Origin: Streptomyces sp. AM 2-1-1
GTDB lineage: Bacteria; Actinomycetota; Actinomycetes; Streptomycetales; Streptomycetaceae
Direction of reading: 5' to 3'
Length of the DNA: 64,000 bases
NCBI RefSeq assembly: GCF_029167645.1
Contig: NZ_CP119147.1
Span: 1,612,001 to 1,676,000, forward strand
Position 1 is the first letter of the stretch. Every line of letters starts with the position of its first letter. The position numbers and the translations under genes are program-made. Positions 17,117 to 25,524 of the stretch are shown here, one piece after another. The notes under the pieces were generated by a model, which saw nothing but the letters and a program-made list of their open reading frames with translations, searched no databases and was not told the origin of the DNA.

Positions 17117-17647
17117 TCACTGTCCTTCCCGGTCGGATACGACCGACGTGTAGTTGTTCCCACCCGGGGTGATACCGCCCCCGACGCCGTCCACCGCGGC
17201 ATGACCGCCGGTGGACCCGAATCCCCCCTCGGCCCGTGCCGAGCCGGGAAGTTCCGCGACCTCGTGGAAGCGCACCTTCTCGACCTGCTGGACGATCAAC
17301 TGGGCGATCCGGTCGAAACGCTCGAACCGCACGGTCTCGCGCGGATCGAGGTTCACGACGATCACCTTGATCTCTCCACGGTACCCGGCATCCACCGTCC
17401 CCGGGGCATTCACGAGGGCTACTCCGCAGCGGGCCGCGAGGCCTGAGCGCGGGTGCACGAAGGCCGCGTAGCCGTCCGGCAGCGCGATCGACACGCCGGT
17501 GGGCAGCACCGCCCGCTCCCCCGGGGCGAGCTCCGCGGCCTCGGTGGTCACCAGGTCGGCGCCGGCGTCGCCGGGGTGACCGTAACCGGGAACCGGAACG
17601 TCGGGGTCGAGGCGCCGGAGGAGGATGTCGACGGGCGGGCGGGTCAC
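17117..17647 (-). CDS. dut: dUTP diphosphatase (dUTPase)
   Basis: This 176-residue trimeric dUTPase hydrolyses dUTP to dUMP and pyrophosphate, keeping uracil out of DNA and supplying thymidylate synthesis. All five family motifs are visible: GDAGADL (I), PRSGLAARCG (II), APGTVDAGYRGEI (III), RIAQLIV (IV) and the Gly-rich GGFGSTG (V). A ~20-residue tail follows motif V. The GTG at 17647 overlaps the upstream thioesterase stop as GTGA. It belongs to the same three-gene operon as DUF3710. Confidence 0.96.
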   Translation of the reverse strand: MTRPPVDILLRRLDPDVPVPGYGHPGDAGADLVTTEAAELAPGERAVLPTGVSIALPDGYAAFVHPRSGLAARCGVALVNAPGTVDAGYRGEIKVIVVNLDPRETVRFERFDRIAQLIVQQVEKVRFHEVAELPGSARAEGGFGSTGGHAAVDGVGGGITPGGNNYTSVVSDREGQ

Positions 17648-18228
17648 GGGTTCACCTCGAAGGCTCGGGCACGCTTGATCTGGTCGGGGTCGGCCATCGC
17701 CGCACGGATCTCGTCGGGGCGGCCGTGGTCGATGAAGTGGTCGACCTTCACCTCGACGAAGAGGGCGTCGGCCCGTACTGCGACGGGGCCCTCGGGACCG
17801 CCGATCCGCCCCGTGGCGGTGGAGTAGATCTTCCTGCCGCGCACGGCGACGACCCGTGCGTCGAGGTGCAGCACGGTCCCCACCGGGACGGGCAGCGAGA
17901 AGTCGGTCTCCAGCCGGCCGGTGACCGCGATGACCCGCAGCAACCAGCTCAGCGAGCCGAGCGTCTCGTCGAGCGCCGCGGCGAGCACGCCGCCGTGCGC
18001 CAGACCGGGCGCGCCCTGGTGCTCGGGCCGGACGGTGAACTCGGCACTCACGCTCACGCCCTCACCGGCGCGGGCCGCGAGGTGCAGGCCGTGGGGCTGC
18101 TCGCCGCCGCAGCCGAAACACTGTGCGTAGTGCGAGCCGAGGAGCTCACCGGGCGCGGGCGCCTCGGCGTGCCGCACGGGTGCCACCGCGTCGGCCGGGG
18201 GTGTCAGAGCTGCAGATGTTCCACTCAC
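17644..18228 (-). CDS. PaaI-type hot-dog thioesterase
   Basis: The 194-residue product has a single hot-dog fold. The segment LAHGGVLAAALDETLG (about residues 78-94) carries the HGG and the acidic catalytic residue typical of PaaI/4HBT enzymes, which hydrolyse acyl-CoA thioesters. A Cys-rich loop (QCFGCGGEQPHGLHL) is standard in this subgroup. I chose the GTG at 18228; an in-frame ATG further upstream would overlap the divergent DUF3093 gene. Translationally coupled to dut by a GTGA overlap. Its acyl-CoA substrate is unknown. Confidence 0.88.
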   Translation of the reverse strand: MSGTSAALTPPADAVAPVRHAEAPAPGELLGSHYAQCFGCGGEQPHGLHLAARAGEGVSVSAEFTVRPEHQGAPGLAHGGVLAAALDETLGSLSWLLRVIAVTGRLETDFSLPVPVGTVLHLDARVVAVRGRKIYSTATGRIGGPEGPVAVRADALFVEVKVDHFIDHGRPDEIRAAMADPDQIKRARAFEVNP

Positions 18229-18286
18229 AGGCGCAGACCTTACCCGCGAGTCCGCCCGCGGGCCCCGCCGTGCCAAGCTTGTTCCC

Positions 18287-18760
18287 ATGCAGCCTTCCGC
18301 ACCGCCCTTCGACGAACGCCTCACCGCGCCCCGCACCTGGTGGCTCCTCGCCCTCGGGGTGGGCGTCGCGTGCGCGCTGATGCTCCTGCCGTTCGGCGGC
18401 CTCCCCCTGCTCGCGGGACTGGTCGGCGGTACGGCGGCGACGGCGGTCGTGGTCAGCTCGTACGGCTCCGTCCGCATCCGGGTGGTCGCCGACTCCCTGG
18501 TCGCCGGGGACGCGCGGATTCCGCTGTCGGCGCTCGGCGGCGCCGTGGCACTGGACGAGGAGGAGGCGCGGGCCTGGCGGACGTACAAGGCGGACGCGCG
18601 GGCCTTCATGCTGCTCCGCGGCTACATCCCGACGGCGGTGCGGGTGGACGTCACCGACCCCGCTGACCCGACGCCCTATCTGTACCTCTCTACCCGTGAG
18701 CCCGAGGCCCTGATCGCGGCGCTCTCCGCGGCGCCGGCGACCGCGGCGCAGGAGCGGTAG
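18287..18760 (+). CDS. DUF3093 family membrane protein
   Basis: This 157-residue protein opens with FDERLTAPRTWWLLAL, then two transmembrane helices (about residues 17-60) separated by a short turn, then a soluble beta-rich C-terminal half (VRIRVVADSLVAGDARIPL, TPYLYLSTREPEALIAAL). This matches DUF3093, an actinobacterial family of unknown function regularly found beside dut. It is divergent from the thioesterase gene with only 58 bases between starts, so promoters must overlap. Confidence 0.87.
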   Translation: MQPSAPPFDERLTAPRTWWLLALGVGVACALMLLPFGGLPLLAGLVGGTAATAVVVSSYGSVRIRVVADSLVAGDARIPLSALGGAVALDEEEARAWRTYKADARAFMLLRGYIPTAVRVDVTDPADPTPYLYLSTREPEALIAALSAAPATAAQER

Positions 18761-18788
18761 GGGCGGGCCGCCGGGCCGTGTCCGACCC

Positions 18789-19745
18789 TCAGCGGCCCTC
18801 GGCCTCGGGAGGGACGCCGGTGGGATCGGCGGGCTGTTCCAGCGCCGGCAGGGCGACCAGCCGGTCCCAGGCGACCTGCTGCTCGCGCAGGTCCTTCCTG
18901 ATGCGCTCGGCCAGCTTCCTGGTGTCACGGCGGTTCATGGCCGCGCCCACCGCCGCACCGATCATGAAGGGGATGAGGTTGGGCAGATCGCGCACCATGC
19001 GCTTCATGATCTGCTGGCGCAGCTCGCGCTTCATCTGGCCGCCCAGGGCCGCGTTGAGCGTGGCGGGGCGGATGACGTCGATGCCGCGCTCCTCCGTCCA
19101 CGACGTGAGGTAGGCGGTGCTGCGCTGGGTGAGGTTGCCCGGGGGGCGCCTGCCGTAGACCTCGTGGAGCTCGGCGACGAGCTTCATCTCTATCGCGGCG
19201 ACGCCGGTGATCTCGGCCGCCAGCTCGGCGACCATGGCAGGGGGTACAGGCATCATGGCCGCGGCCCCGATGCCGGCGCCGACGGCCGCGGTGGCCTTGC
19301 TCGCCCCCGAGACCAGACGGTCCGCGATCTCCTCGGGACCGAGTCCCGGGAAGTGGCGCCGGAGGGTGGCGAGGTCGCGCACGGGAACGCGGGGAGCCGT
19401 GTCGATGATCCGGTCGGCCAGATGTCCGGCGACCGCCCTGACGCTCTCCCCGCTCTTGTGCAGGCCCCGTCTGAACGCGTGCGACGGCCCGGTCGGGGCC
19501 GCCTCGGGAGCCGGAGCCCCCTGACCGGTCTTCCCGGCCCCGTCCGGCAGGCCGGCCACCGGGGCCACTTCGAGCGAGGCCTGGTGGCCCCGCTCGTCGT
19601 CGGTCGAGCCGGAGGGGTCGTACGGGGCCTTGTGACGCCCGTCGGAGGCTGTCGAGCCCTCCGCCGGGCCTGTGCCGCCCTCATTCGCCTCCGGCCCACC
19701 ACTGCGCCGTGAGCGCCGCTTCCGGAACGGTATGTTGCCTGTCAC
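18789..19745 (-). CDS. Conserved actinobacterial protein, EcsC-like membrane-associated
   Basis: This 318-residue protein has a long polar, probably disordered N-terminus (about 1-90). Its conserved part contains a helical domain (LADRIIDTAPRVPVRDLATLRRHFPGL), a Gly/Ala-rich segment (AVGAGIGAAAMMPVPPAMVAELAAEITGVAAIEMKLVAELHEVYG) and a second hydrophobic patch (LIPFMIGAAVGAAMNRR). The pattern resembles EcsC-family proteins, but the match is from memory and uncertain. It starts at the GTG at 19745, just after the DUF4193 gene on the same strand. Function unknown. Confidence 0.75.
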   Translation of the reverse strand: MTGNIPFRKRRSRRSGGPEANEGGTGPAEGSTASDGRHKAPYDPSGSTDDERGHQASLEVAPVAGLPDGAGKTGQGAPAPEAAPTGPSHAFRRGLHKSGESVRAVAGHLADRIIDTAPRVPVRDLATLRRHFPGLGPEEIADRLVSGASKATAAVGAGIGAAAMMPVPPAMVAELAAEITGVAAIEMKLVAELHEVYGRRPPGNLTQRSTAYLTSWTEERGIDVIRPATLNAALGGQMKRELRQQIMKRMVRDLPNLIPFMIGAAVGAAMNRRDTRKLAERIRKDLREQQVAWDRLVALPALEQPADPTGVPPEAEGR

Positions 19746-19757
19746 GGCGTGCCTGCC

Positions 19758-20054
19758 TCAGTCGCAGTCGCGGCAGATCGGCTGGCCGTTCTTCTCACGA
19801 GCCAGCTGGCTGCGGTGGTGCACGAGGAAACAACTCATGCAGGTGAACTCGTCGGCCTGCTTGGGCAGGACGCGAACGGCGAGCTCTTCGTTGGACAGGT
19901 CCGCGCCGGGCAGTTCAAGGCCCTCCGCGGCGTCGAACTCGTCGACGTCCACGGCGGACGCGTTCTTGTCGCTCCGCCGGGCCTTCAGCTCCTCCAGGCT
20001 GTCCTGATCGACGTCTTCGTCGGTCTTGCGTGGGGTGTCGTAATCCGTTGCCAT
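19758..20054 (-). CDS. DUF4193 zinc-ribbon-like protein
   Basis: This 98-residue acidic protein ends in a four-cysteine zinc-ribbon: CMSC followed about 20 residues later by CRDC. The body (LEELKARRSDKNASAVDVDEFDAAEGLELPGADLSNEELAVRVLPKQADEFTC) is the actinobacterial DUF4193 signature. The family is highly conserved in Streptomyces and Mycobacterium but has no assigned biochemical role that I know of; a transcription-associated or nucleic-acid-binding role is possible from the zinc-ribbon. First gene of a two-gene unit. Confidence 0.92.
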   Translation of the reverse strand: MATDYDTPRKTDEDVDQDSLEELKARRSDKNASAVDVDEFDAAEGLELPGADLSNEELAVRVLPKQADEFTCMSCFLVHHRSQLAREKNGQPICRDCD

Positions 20055-20460
20055 GGTGCTCTCCCCCTCTTGGGTTTCTGCGGGTGTCTCAGCGCACGTA
20101 ACGCATGAGAGGCCGGACTTGTGCCCGACCTGAGGCGGAGATTTTGCCTCACATCAAGGTCTGTTACTCGATCGACACCCGAACCGGCCGCCGCTCGGCA
20201 GTCGGCTTGGGTGGCGAAGGGGACCGTACACGGTCCCGACGGTGTGTTTCACGGGCGCCACCCCGTGTACTTCCCGTGATACCTCGCCCCGAAAACCCGG
20301 GCGATTGCAGGCTTCACACCTGCGGGGAGTTCACGGAGAGTGCAAGCCGCCCCGAGCGTCCCTGTGATCGATCACACAGGGACAAACCGGGGGCGCATCC
20401 TGAAAATTCCGCTCAAAGCGAAAGCGTTGGACCCTCCCCGCGCTCCCGCCCCGACCCCGG
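20055..20460. other. 406-base intergenic region between DUF4193 and cutS
   Basis: No coding frame is convincing. The left part holds the DUF4193 promoter (reading leftward) and is locally AT-richer. Near the cutS end there is a 9-bp stem-loop (20358-20366 with 20375-20383), a plausible cutRS terminator, whose centre contains the perfect palindrome TGTGATCGATCACA (20363-20376). Confidence 0.6.
20358..20383 (-). terminator. Stem-loop after cutS containing a CRP-like palindrome
   Basis: GTCCCTGTG and CACAGGGAC form a perfect 9-bp stem with an 8-base loop, about 78 bases after the cutS stop. The inner 14-mer TGTGATCGATCACA is also a perfect palindrome and could be a protein site instead. Confidence 0.5.
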
Positions 20461-21702
20461 TCAGACGGGCAGGGTGACGCGCATCACGAGACCGCCACCC
20501 TCCCGGGGCTCCGCGATGATACGGCCTCCGTGGGCCCTCGCAACGGATCTCGCGATCGACAGGCCGAGTCCCACGCCCTTGTCGCTCCCCGTCCGCTCCG
20601 TACGGAGCCTGCGGAAGGGTTCGAAGAGGTTGTCGATCTCGTACGCGGGGACCACCGGCCCCGTGTTCGAGACCACCAGGAGGGCCTGGCCCGGTCCGAG
20701 CCGGGTGGTGACCTCGACCCAGCCCGCCGCCGGGGCGTTGTAGCGCACCGCGTTCTGTACGAGGTTCAGGGCGATCCGCTCCAGCAGGACCCCGTTGCCC
20801 TGCACGACGGCCGACACGCGCTCGCCGCGGATCTCCACACCCTTCTGGACGGCCTCCGCGCGCGCCTGGTCGATGGCCCGCTCGGCGACCTCGGCCAGGT
20901 CGACCGGTTTCCGCTCGACGATCTGGTTCTCGCTCCGGGCCAGCAGCAGCAGGCCCTCCACCAGTTGCTCGCTCCGCTCGTTGGTGGCGAGCAGTGTCTT
21001 GCCCAGCTGCTGGAGCTCGGGCGGGGCCGCCGGGTCGGAGAGGTGGACCTCCAGCAGGGTGCGGTTGATCGCCAACGGGGTCCGCAGCTCGTGCGAGGCG
21101 TTGCCGACGAACCGCTGCTGCGCGGTGAACGCGCGCTCCAGGCGGTCCAGCATCTCGTCGAAGGTGTCCGCGAGCTCCTTGAGCTCGTCGTCCGGGCCGT
21201 CCAGCTCGATCCGGCGCGACAGGTCGGTCCCGGCCACCCTGCGGGCGGTACGGGTGATCTTGCCGAGCGGCGACAGGACGCGGCCGGCCATCGCGTAGCC
21301 GAAGGCGAACGCGATGATGCTGAGGCCGACCAGCGCCAGCAGGGCCCTGTTCAGCAGGCTGTCCAGCGCGTGCTGGCGCTGGGAGGAGGTGCACGCCTTG
21401 ATGGCGTCGTTGAGCTGGTCGTTGTTCTGCGAGGCCGCGAGCTGCGGGCAGGTCGCGCTGGAGATCCGGACGTTGGTGCCGGACACCTGGAAGGCGGGGC
21501 CTCCCGCGTCGTGCAGCGCCTGCGCGGCCAGCATGTAGATGATCGCGAGCAGCACGATGCCCGCGATCAGGAACATCCCGCCGTACAGGAGCGTGAGCCG
21601 TATACGGATGGTGGGACGCAGCCAGGGCGGGGTGAGCTCGTGCTGCTTGGGGTCCCAGGTGGGTTTGGGAGGCGCCGGCAGCGGCGCCGAGGACGTGGCC
21701 AT
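20461..21702 (-). CDS. cutS: CutS sensor histidine kinase
   Basis: This 413-residue membrane kinase has TM1 at about 36-60, a short extracytoplasmic sensor with two cysteines (C85 in SATCPQ and C104 in KACTSS), TM2 at about 117-140, a HAMP linker (PLGKITRTARRVAG), HisKA with phospho-acceptor H204 (NASHELRTPLAI) and a HATPase (NLVQNAVRYN, DKGVGLGLSIARSVARAHGG). It follows cutR by eight bases. In Streptomyces, CutRS has been linked to control of antibiotic production and, more recently, to sensing extracytoplasmic protein folding through the sensor cysteines; those roles are from literature memory. Identity rests on the sequence and on the position beside the DUF4193/dut region. Confidence 0.9.
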   Translation of the reverse strand: MATSSAPLPAPPKPTWDPKQHELTPPWLRPTIRIRLTLLYGGMFLIAGIVLLAIIYMLAAQALHDAGGPAFQVSGTNVRISSATCPQLAASQNNDQLNDAIKACTSSQRQHALDSLLNRALLALVGLSIIAFAFGYAMAGRVLSPLGKITRTARRVAGTDLSRRIELDGPDDELKELADTFDEMLDRLERAFTAQQRFVGNASHELRTPLAINRTLLEVHLSDPAAPPELQQLGKTLLATNERSEQLVEGLLLLARSENQIVERKPVDLAEVAERAIDQARAEAVQKGVEIRGERVSAVVQGNGVLLERIALNLVQNAVRYNAPAAGWVEVTTRLGPGQALLVVSNTGPVVPAYEIDNLFEPFRRLRTERTGSDKGVGLGLSIARSVARAHGGRIIAEPREGGGLVMRVTLPV

Positions 21703-21710
21703 CGAGTCGC

Positions 21711-22364
21711 TCAGATCCGGTATCCGGAGCCGGGTACGGTGACGATGACCGGCGGCTCACCCAGCTTGCGGCGCAGGGTCATGACGGTCACCCGCACGAC
21801 GTTGGTGAAGGGGTCGGTGTTCTCGTCCCACGCCTTCTCCAGCAACTGCTCGGCGGAGACCACCGCGCCCTCGCTGCGCATCAGGACCTCCAGCACGGCG
21901 AACTCCTTCGGCGCGAGCTGGATCTCCTGCTCGCCCCGGAAGACCTCACGGCGGTTGGGGTCGAGTTTGATGCCGGCCCGCTCCAGCACGGGCGGCAGCG
22001 CCACCGTCGTACGCCGGCCGAGCGCCCGGACCCGGGCGGTCAGCTCGCTGAAGGCGAAGGGCTTGGGGAGGTAGTCGTCGGCTCCCAGCTCCAGCCCTTC
22101 GACCCGGTCGCTGACGTCCCCCGAGGCGGTGAGCATGAGCACCCGGGTGGGCATGCCCAGCTCCACGATCTTGCGGCAGACGTCGTCCCCGTGGACGAGC
22201 GGGAGGTCCCGGTCGAGCACCACGACGTCGTAGTCGTTGACCTCGACCCGTTCCAGGGCCGCCGCTCCGTCGTAGACCACGTCGACGGCCATCGCCTCAC
22301 GGCGGAGCCCGGTGGCCACCGCGTCGGCGAGCAGCTGCTCGTCCTCCACGACGAGTACGCGCAC
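21711..22364 (-). CDS. cutR: CutR response regulator
   Basis: This 217-residue OmpR-type regulator, exactly the length I recall for CutR, has a receiver domain with VVEDE (6-10), phospho-acceptor D51 (VLDRDLPL) and the switch Lys in LPKPF. The winged-helix DNA-binding domain covers roughly 125-217 (LAPKEFAVLEVLMRSEGAVV, RVTVMTLRRKLGEPP). The GTG at 22364 was chosen because the receiver fold begins there (VRVLVVEDEQ); the longer upstream frame is Arg/Pro-rich and unconserved. Operon with cutS. Confidence 0.9.
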   Translation of the reverse strand: MRVLVVEDEQLLADAVATGLRREAMAVDVVYDGAAALERVEVNDYDVVVLDRDLPLVHGDDVCRKIVELGMPTRVLMLTASGDVSDRVEGLELGADDYLPKPFAFSELTARVRALGRRTTVALPPVLERAGIKLDPNRREVFRGEQEIQLAPKEFAVLEVLMRSEGAVVSAEQLLEKAWDENTDPFTNVVRVTVMTLRRKLGEPPVIVTVPGSGYRI

Positions 22365-22728
22365 GGCACTGTCCCTTCTCTGGTGCGGATCCTGCGGACG
22401 TCCCGCGCGGTCCGGCCCGGTCGTCTCCCTCGGGGCACGACGGGCCGGGTGTTCGCGACCATCCTGCCCGCAACACCCATAAACCGGCGGTAAGGCGTCC
22501 TCGCCGACCTGCGGCTTCGAGGAAGCGGGCATATTCACGGGCCAGTTGAGGTTTCTCGCGTCCGCGGCCCGGGGAGGACGGATTTACACCCGCGATCACG
22601 CCACGTACGTGGCCCGCCACTGCCGTCCCTTTTTCCGGAGGGACCGCGTGACCGACGGACCCTCGGGGCCAGGCCCGAGACATCCCGGCACACCCCCGTG
22701 CCACCGACCCACGCCGAGGGGGCGCTTC
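22365..22728. other. Divergent intergenic region between cutR and a small gene
   Basis: These 364 bases hold the cutR promoter on the minus strand and the promoter of the small plus-strand gene. An alternative in-frame GTG for that gene at 22648, preceded by GGAGGG, lies inside. Nothing else stands out. Confidence 0.55.
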
Positions 22729-22902
22729 ATGGACGCTTTCACCGCAGGTCTGCTGCACCGCATCAGGACCACCGAGTCCGACCTCACCCACGCCCGCGAG
22801 ACGGGCGACGACTTCCTCGCGGACGTCGAACAGAGTGAGCTGGACGATCTGCTGCGTCTCGCCGCCGAACACGGCGTCGAGACCGGCGTCACCGCCGTCT
22901 GA
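22729..22902 (+). CDS. Small conserved Streptomyces protein (57 residues)
   Basis: The product is a single acidic amphipathic unit, starting MDAFTAGLLHRIRTTESDL and ending in LDDLLRLAAEHGVETGV. It is predicted to form two helices with no signal peptide or membrane segment. I recall close relatives annotated as hypothetical proteins across Streptomyces. The ATG at 22729 follows a GAGGGGG; an in-frame GTG at 22648 with a better-spaced GGAGGG would add 27 mostly Pro/Gly/Arg residues and is the alternative start. No function can be assigned. Confidence 0.7.
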   Translation: MDAFTAGLLHRIRTTESDLTHARETGDDFLADVEQSELDDLLRLAAEHGVETGVTAV

Positions 22903-23056
22903 CACCCCTCCTACCCGCACCGCGGAGCCGCACGCGCACCTTCCGCACGACCTGTACCACCCGTGTCACAGGCACCCCCGCACCACGCGCATGCCCCGTA
23001 CCACCCGAGCCGCCCGTACCAGCAGAGCCGCACCAGGGACCCACTCGCGCCACCGC

Positions 23057-23105
23057 GCGGAACGCCCGCCGGCACCCCGTCCAGGGGCTCCGGCGGGCGT
23101 TCCGC
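23057..23105. terminator. Hairpin terminator between convergent genes
   Basis: A perfect 16-bp stem (23057-23072 with 23090-23105) with a 17-base loop lies between the small plus-strand gene and the inositol-phosphatase-like gene. The rest of the gap (22903-23163) shows only low-complexity sequence. Confidence 0.85.
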
Positions 23106-23163
23106 GTGGAGCGGCGGCTTCCGGCCGCCCGTGGCCCGGTCCGTCGGTCCGTCGGATGGCCGG

Positions 23164-23997
23164 TCAGTCGTGCCAGGCTCCGAGCTCCTCCAGGATCTCC
23201 TGGAGTGGCCCGAAGACGCCCGGGGAGGCGGCCACCGTCAGATCCCCGTCGGCGGGCCGCCCCGGACGTCCGCCGGTGAGAGCGCCGGCCTCACGGGCGA
23301 TCAGGTCGCCCGCCGCCAGGTCCCAGGGGTGGAGTCCGCGTTCGTAGTAGCCGTCGAGACGGCCGGCCGCCACGTCGCACAGGTCGATGGCGGCCGAGCC
23401 CCCGCGCCGGATGTCCCGCAGCCGGGGAATGAGCTGCCGGGCCACGTCGGCCTGGTGGGTGCGGACGGTGGCGACGTAGTTGAAGCCGGTCGACACCAGC
23501 GCCTGGTCCAGCGGCGGCGCCGGGCGGTACCGCAGGGCGGTGCCGTTCAGGTAGGCGCCGCCGCCGCGCACCGCGTGGAAGGTCTCACCGCGCATCGGCG
23601 CCTCCACGACGCCCACCACCCGCTCCCCGTCGAGTTCGGCGGCGATCGAGACCGCCCAGGTCGGCAGGGAGTAGAGGTAGTTCACGGTGCCGTCCAGCGG
23701 GTCGATGACCCAGCGCACCCCGCTGGTGCCCTCGCGGCTCGCTCCCTCCTCGCCGAGGAAGCCGTCCTCGGGGCGGTGCTCGGAGAGGTAACCGGTGATC
23801 AGCTTCTCGGCGGCGATGTCCATCTCGGTGACGACGTCGATGGGGCTCGACTTGGTGGCGGCCACCCCCAGGTCGGCGGGCCGGCCGTCGCGCAGCAGCG
23901 CCCCGGCCCTGGTGGCGGCGGCTCGGGCGAGCCCGAGGAGTTCGGCGAGCAGGGGGTCGGTCACGGCTCTCCCAGAAGGTCGGGGTTCGTTCGTCAT
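23164..23997 (-). CDS. Inositol monophosphatase family protein
   Basis: This 277-residue Mg-dependent phosphatase of the IMPase/SuhB/CysQ family has the metal-binding motifs GEEG, DPLDGTVNYL and the C-terminal WDLAAGDLIAREAGA. Members dephosphorylate inositol-1-phosphate (supplying mycothiol and phosphoinositides in actinobacteria), histidinol phosphate or 3'-phosphoadenosine compounds; the substrate is not resolved. I kept the ATG at 23997; a GTG at codon 12 (VTDPLLAELL) is a credible alternative start. It lies just downstream of the ferrochelatase gene on the same strand, with 35 bases between. Confidence 0.92.
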   Translation of the reverse strand: MTNEPRPSGRAVTDPLLAELLGLARAAATRAGALLRDGRPADLGVAATKSSPIDVVTEMDIAAEKLITGYLSEHRPEDGFLGEEGASREGTSGVRWVIDPLDGTVNYLYSLPTWAVSIAAELDGERVVGVVEAPMRGETFHAVRGGGAYLNGTALRYRPAPPLDQALVSTGFNYVATVRTHQADVARQLIPRLRDIRRGGSAAIDLCDVAAGRLDGYYERGLHPWDLAAGDLIAREAGALTGGRPGRPADGDLTVAASPGVFGPLQEILEELGAWHD

Positions 23998-24032
23998 CAG
24001 CGGCTGCCTCCGCGGCTACGGGCCGGCCGCCC

Positions 24033-25160
24033 TCAGGCGAACGGGCTGTCGGCGCCCGCGGCGGCCGGCTTCGGCGCCCTGGCCGGGCAGCAGCCGACCG
24101 GGCAGAGGTCGTGCGAGGGGCCGAGGGCGCCGAGCGCGCAGCGGTCCACCCGGTACCCCTGTTCGGTGGCGGCGCGCTCCAGCACGAGGTCACGGACGGC
24201 GGCGGCGAAGCGGGGGTCGGCTCCGACGGTGGCGGACCGGCGGACGGGCAGCCCGAGCTCGGCTGCCTTGGCCGTGGCCTCGGTGTCGAGGTCGTAGAGG
24301 ACCTCCATGTGGTCGGAGACGAAACCGATGGGGACCATCACCACCGCCGGCACGCCGTCGCCGTGCAGCGTCTCCAGGTGGTCGCAGATGTCGGGTTCCA
24401 GCCACGGGATGTGCGGGGCGCCGCTGCGCGACTGGTAGACGAGCCGCCAGGGGTACGTGACGCCGGTCCGCTCGCGCACCGCTTCGACGATCACCCGGGC
24501 GACGTCGAGGTGCTCGGCGACGTAGGCGCCCCCGTCGCCGTGGGCCTCCTCGGGGCCGGAGGTGTCTGCGGCCGACACGGGGATGGAGTGCGTGGTGAAC
24601 GCCAGGTGGGCTCCGGCGCGCTCCTCGTCGGTGAGGCTCGCGAGCGAGGCGAGGACGCCGTCGGTCATGGGCCCGACGAAGCCGGGGTGGTTGAAGTAGT
24701 GGCGCAGCTTGTCCACCCGGGGCACCGTCAGGCCCTCGGCCCGCAGGGTCTCCAGCGCCTCGGCGAGGTTCTCGCGGTACTGCCGGCAGCCGGAGTAGGA
24801 GGCGTAGGCGCTGGTGGCGAGGGTGAGGATGCGCCGGTGGCCCGCCCGGGTCATCTCCCGCAGGGTGTCGGTCAGGTACGGGGCCCAGTTGCGGTTGCCC
24901 CAGTGGACCGGGAGGTCCAGGCCGTGGGCGGCGAAGTCCTCCCGCAGGGCTTCGAGGAGGTCCCGGTTCTGCCCGTTGATGGGGCTGACGCCGTCGAAGA
25001 GGAAGTAGTGCTTGCCGACCTCCTTGAGCCGCTCCTCGGGGATGCCCCGGCCGCGGGTGACGTTCTGTAGGAACGGAACCACGTCGTCCGGGCCTTCGGG
25101 GCCGCCGAAGGAGAGCAGCAGCAGGGCGTCGTAGGGAGCGGGGTCGCGCAGATCGGACAT
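24033..25160 (-). CDS. hemH: Ferrochelatase (coproporphyrin III type)
   Basis: The 375-residue enzyme inserts Fe2+ into the tetrapyrrole in haem synthesis. In actinobacteria this is the coproporphyrin-dependent branch (also named cpfC). It starts at the ATG at 25160 with the family opening [22 protein letters not shown], and has YRENLAEAL, the catalytic-His region FTTHSIPVS and [17 protein letters not shown]. The C-terminal tail has Cys residues in CALGALG and LCPVGCCPA, consistent with the [2Fe-2S] cluster known in actinobacterial ferrochelatases. Its final residues are Pro/Ala-rich. Confidence 0.95.
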   Translation of the reverse strand: MSDLRDPAPYDALLLLSFGGPEGPDDVVPFLQNVTRGRGIPEERLKEVGKHYFLFDGVSPINGQNRDLLEALREDFAAHGLDLPVHWGNRNWAPYLTDTLREMTRAGHRRILTLATSAYASYSGCRQYRENLAEALETLRAEGLTVPRVDKLRHYFNHPGFVGPMTDGVLASLASLTDEERAGAHLAFTTHSIPVSAADTSGPEEAHGDGGAYVAEHLDVARVIVEAVRERTGVTYPWRLVYQSRSGAPHIPWLEPDICDHLETLHGDGVPAVVMVPIGFVSDHMEVLYDLDTEATAKAAELGLPVRRSATVGADPRFAAAVRDLVLERAATEQGYRVDRCALGALGPSHDLCPVGCCPARAPKPAAAGADSPFA

Positions 25161-25317
25161 GCTCCGATCCTGCCACCCGGGGACGGGAGCACCGCAACCG
25201 ACATCCGTCGGCGGCCCCGTTCCGCGCTCGCTCCGCGCCGGACGCGGATCCGCCGGGAGGCGTGGCGGGTCCCGGCGGACCGCTCGGCGTCGGCTGGTGG
25301 GGAGGGGTGTGCGGGCC

Positions 25318-25524
25318 GTGAGTATGATCCCCCTCCAACTGGCCGGGAGCCTGCCGTTCCTGGCCGCGGCACTCTTCGTCGCGGGCCTCGTCGTCGGGGC
25401 GGCGCCCGGATCCCGGTCTCCGGCCGGACGGCCACCGGGGCGGGAGGGCTCGCGGCCGCTGCGGCGTCCCCGGGTATCGGCGGCCCGTGGGGCCGGCGCA
25501 GACGGGAAGGCGCGGGGAAGATGA
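25318..25524 (+). CDS. Small hydrophobic protein coupled to the lactone oxidase gene
   Basis: The frame from the GTG at 25318 encodes 68 residues: one transmembrane helix ([20 protein letters not shown]) then a basic Arg/Pro/Gly-rich tail. Its TGA overlaps the next gene's start as ATGA, and a GGGGAGGGG lies upstream of the GTG. Codon third positions are GC-rich like the neighbours. I do not recognise a family. It may be a real small membrane protein or a leader reading frame that helps translate the oxidase. Confidence 0.45.
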   Translation: MSMIPLQLAGSLPFLAAALFVAGLVVGAAPGSRSPAGRPPGREGSRPLRRPRVSAARGAGADGKARGR

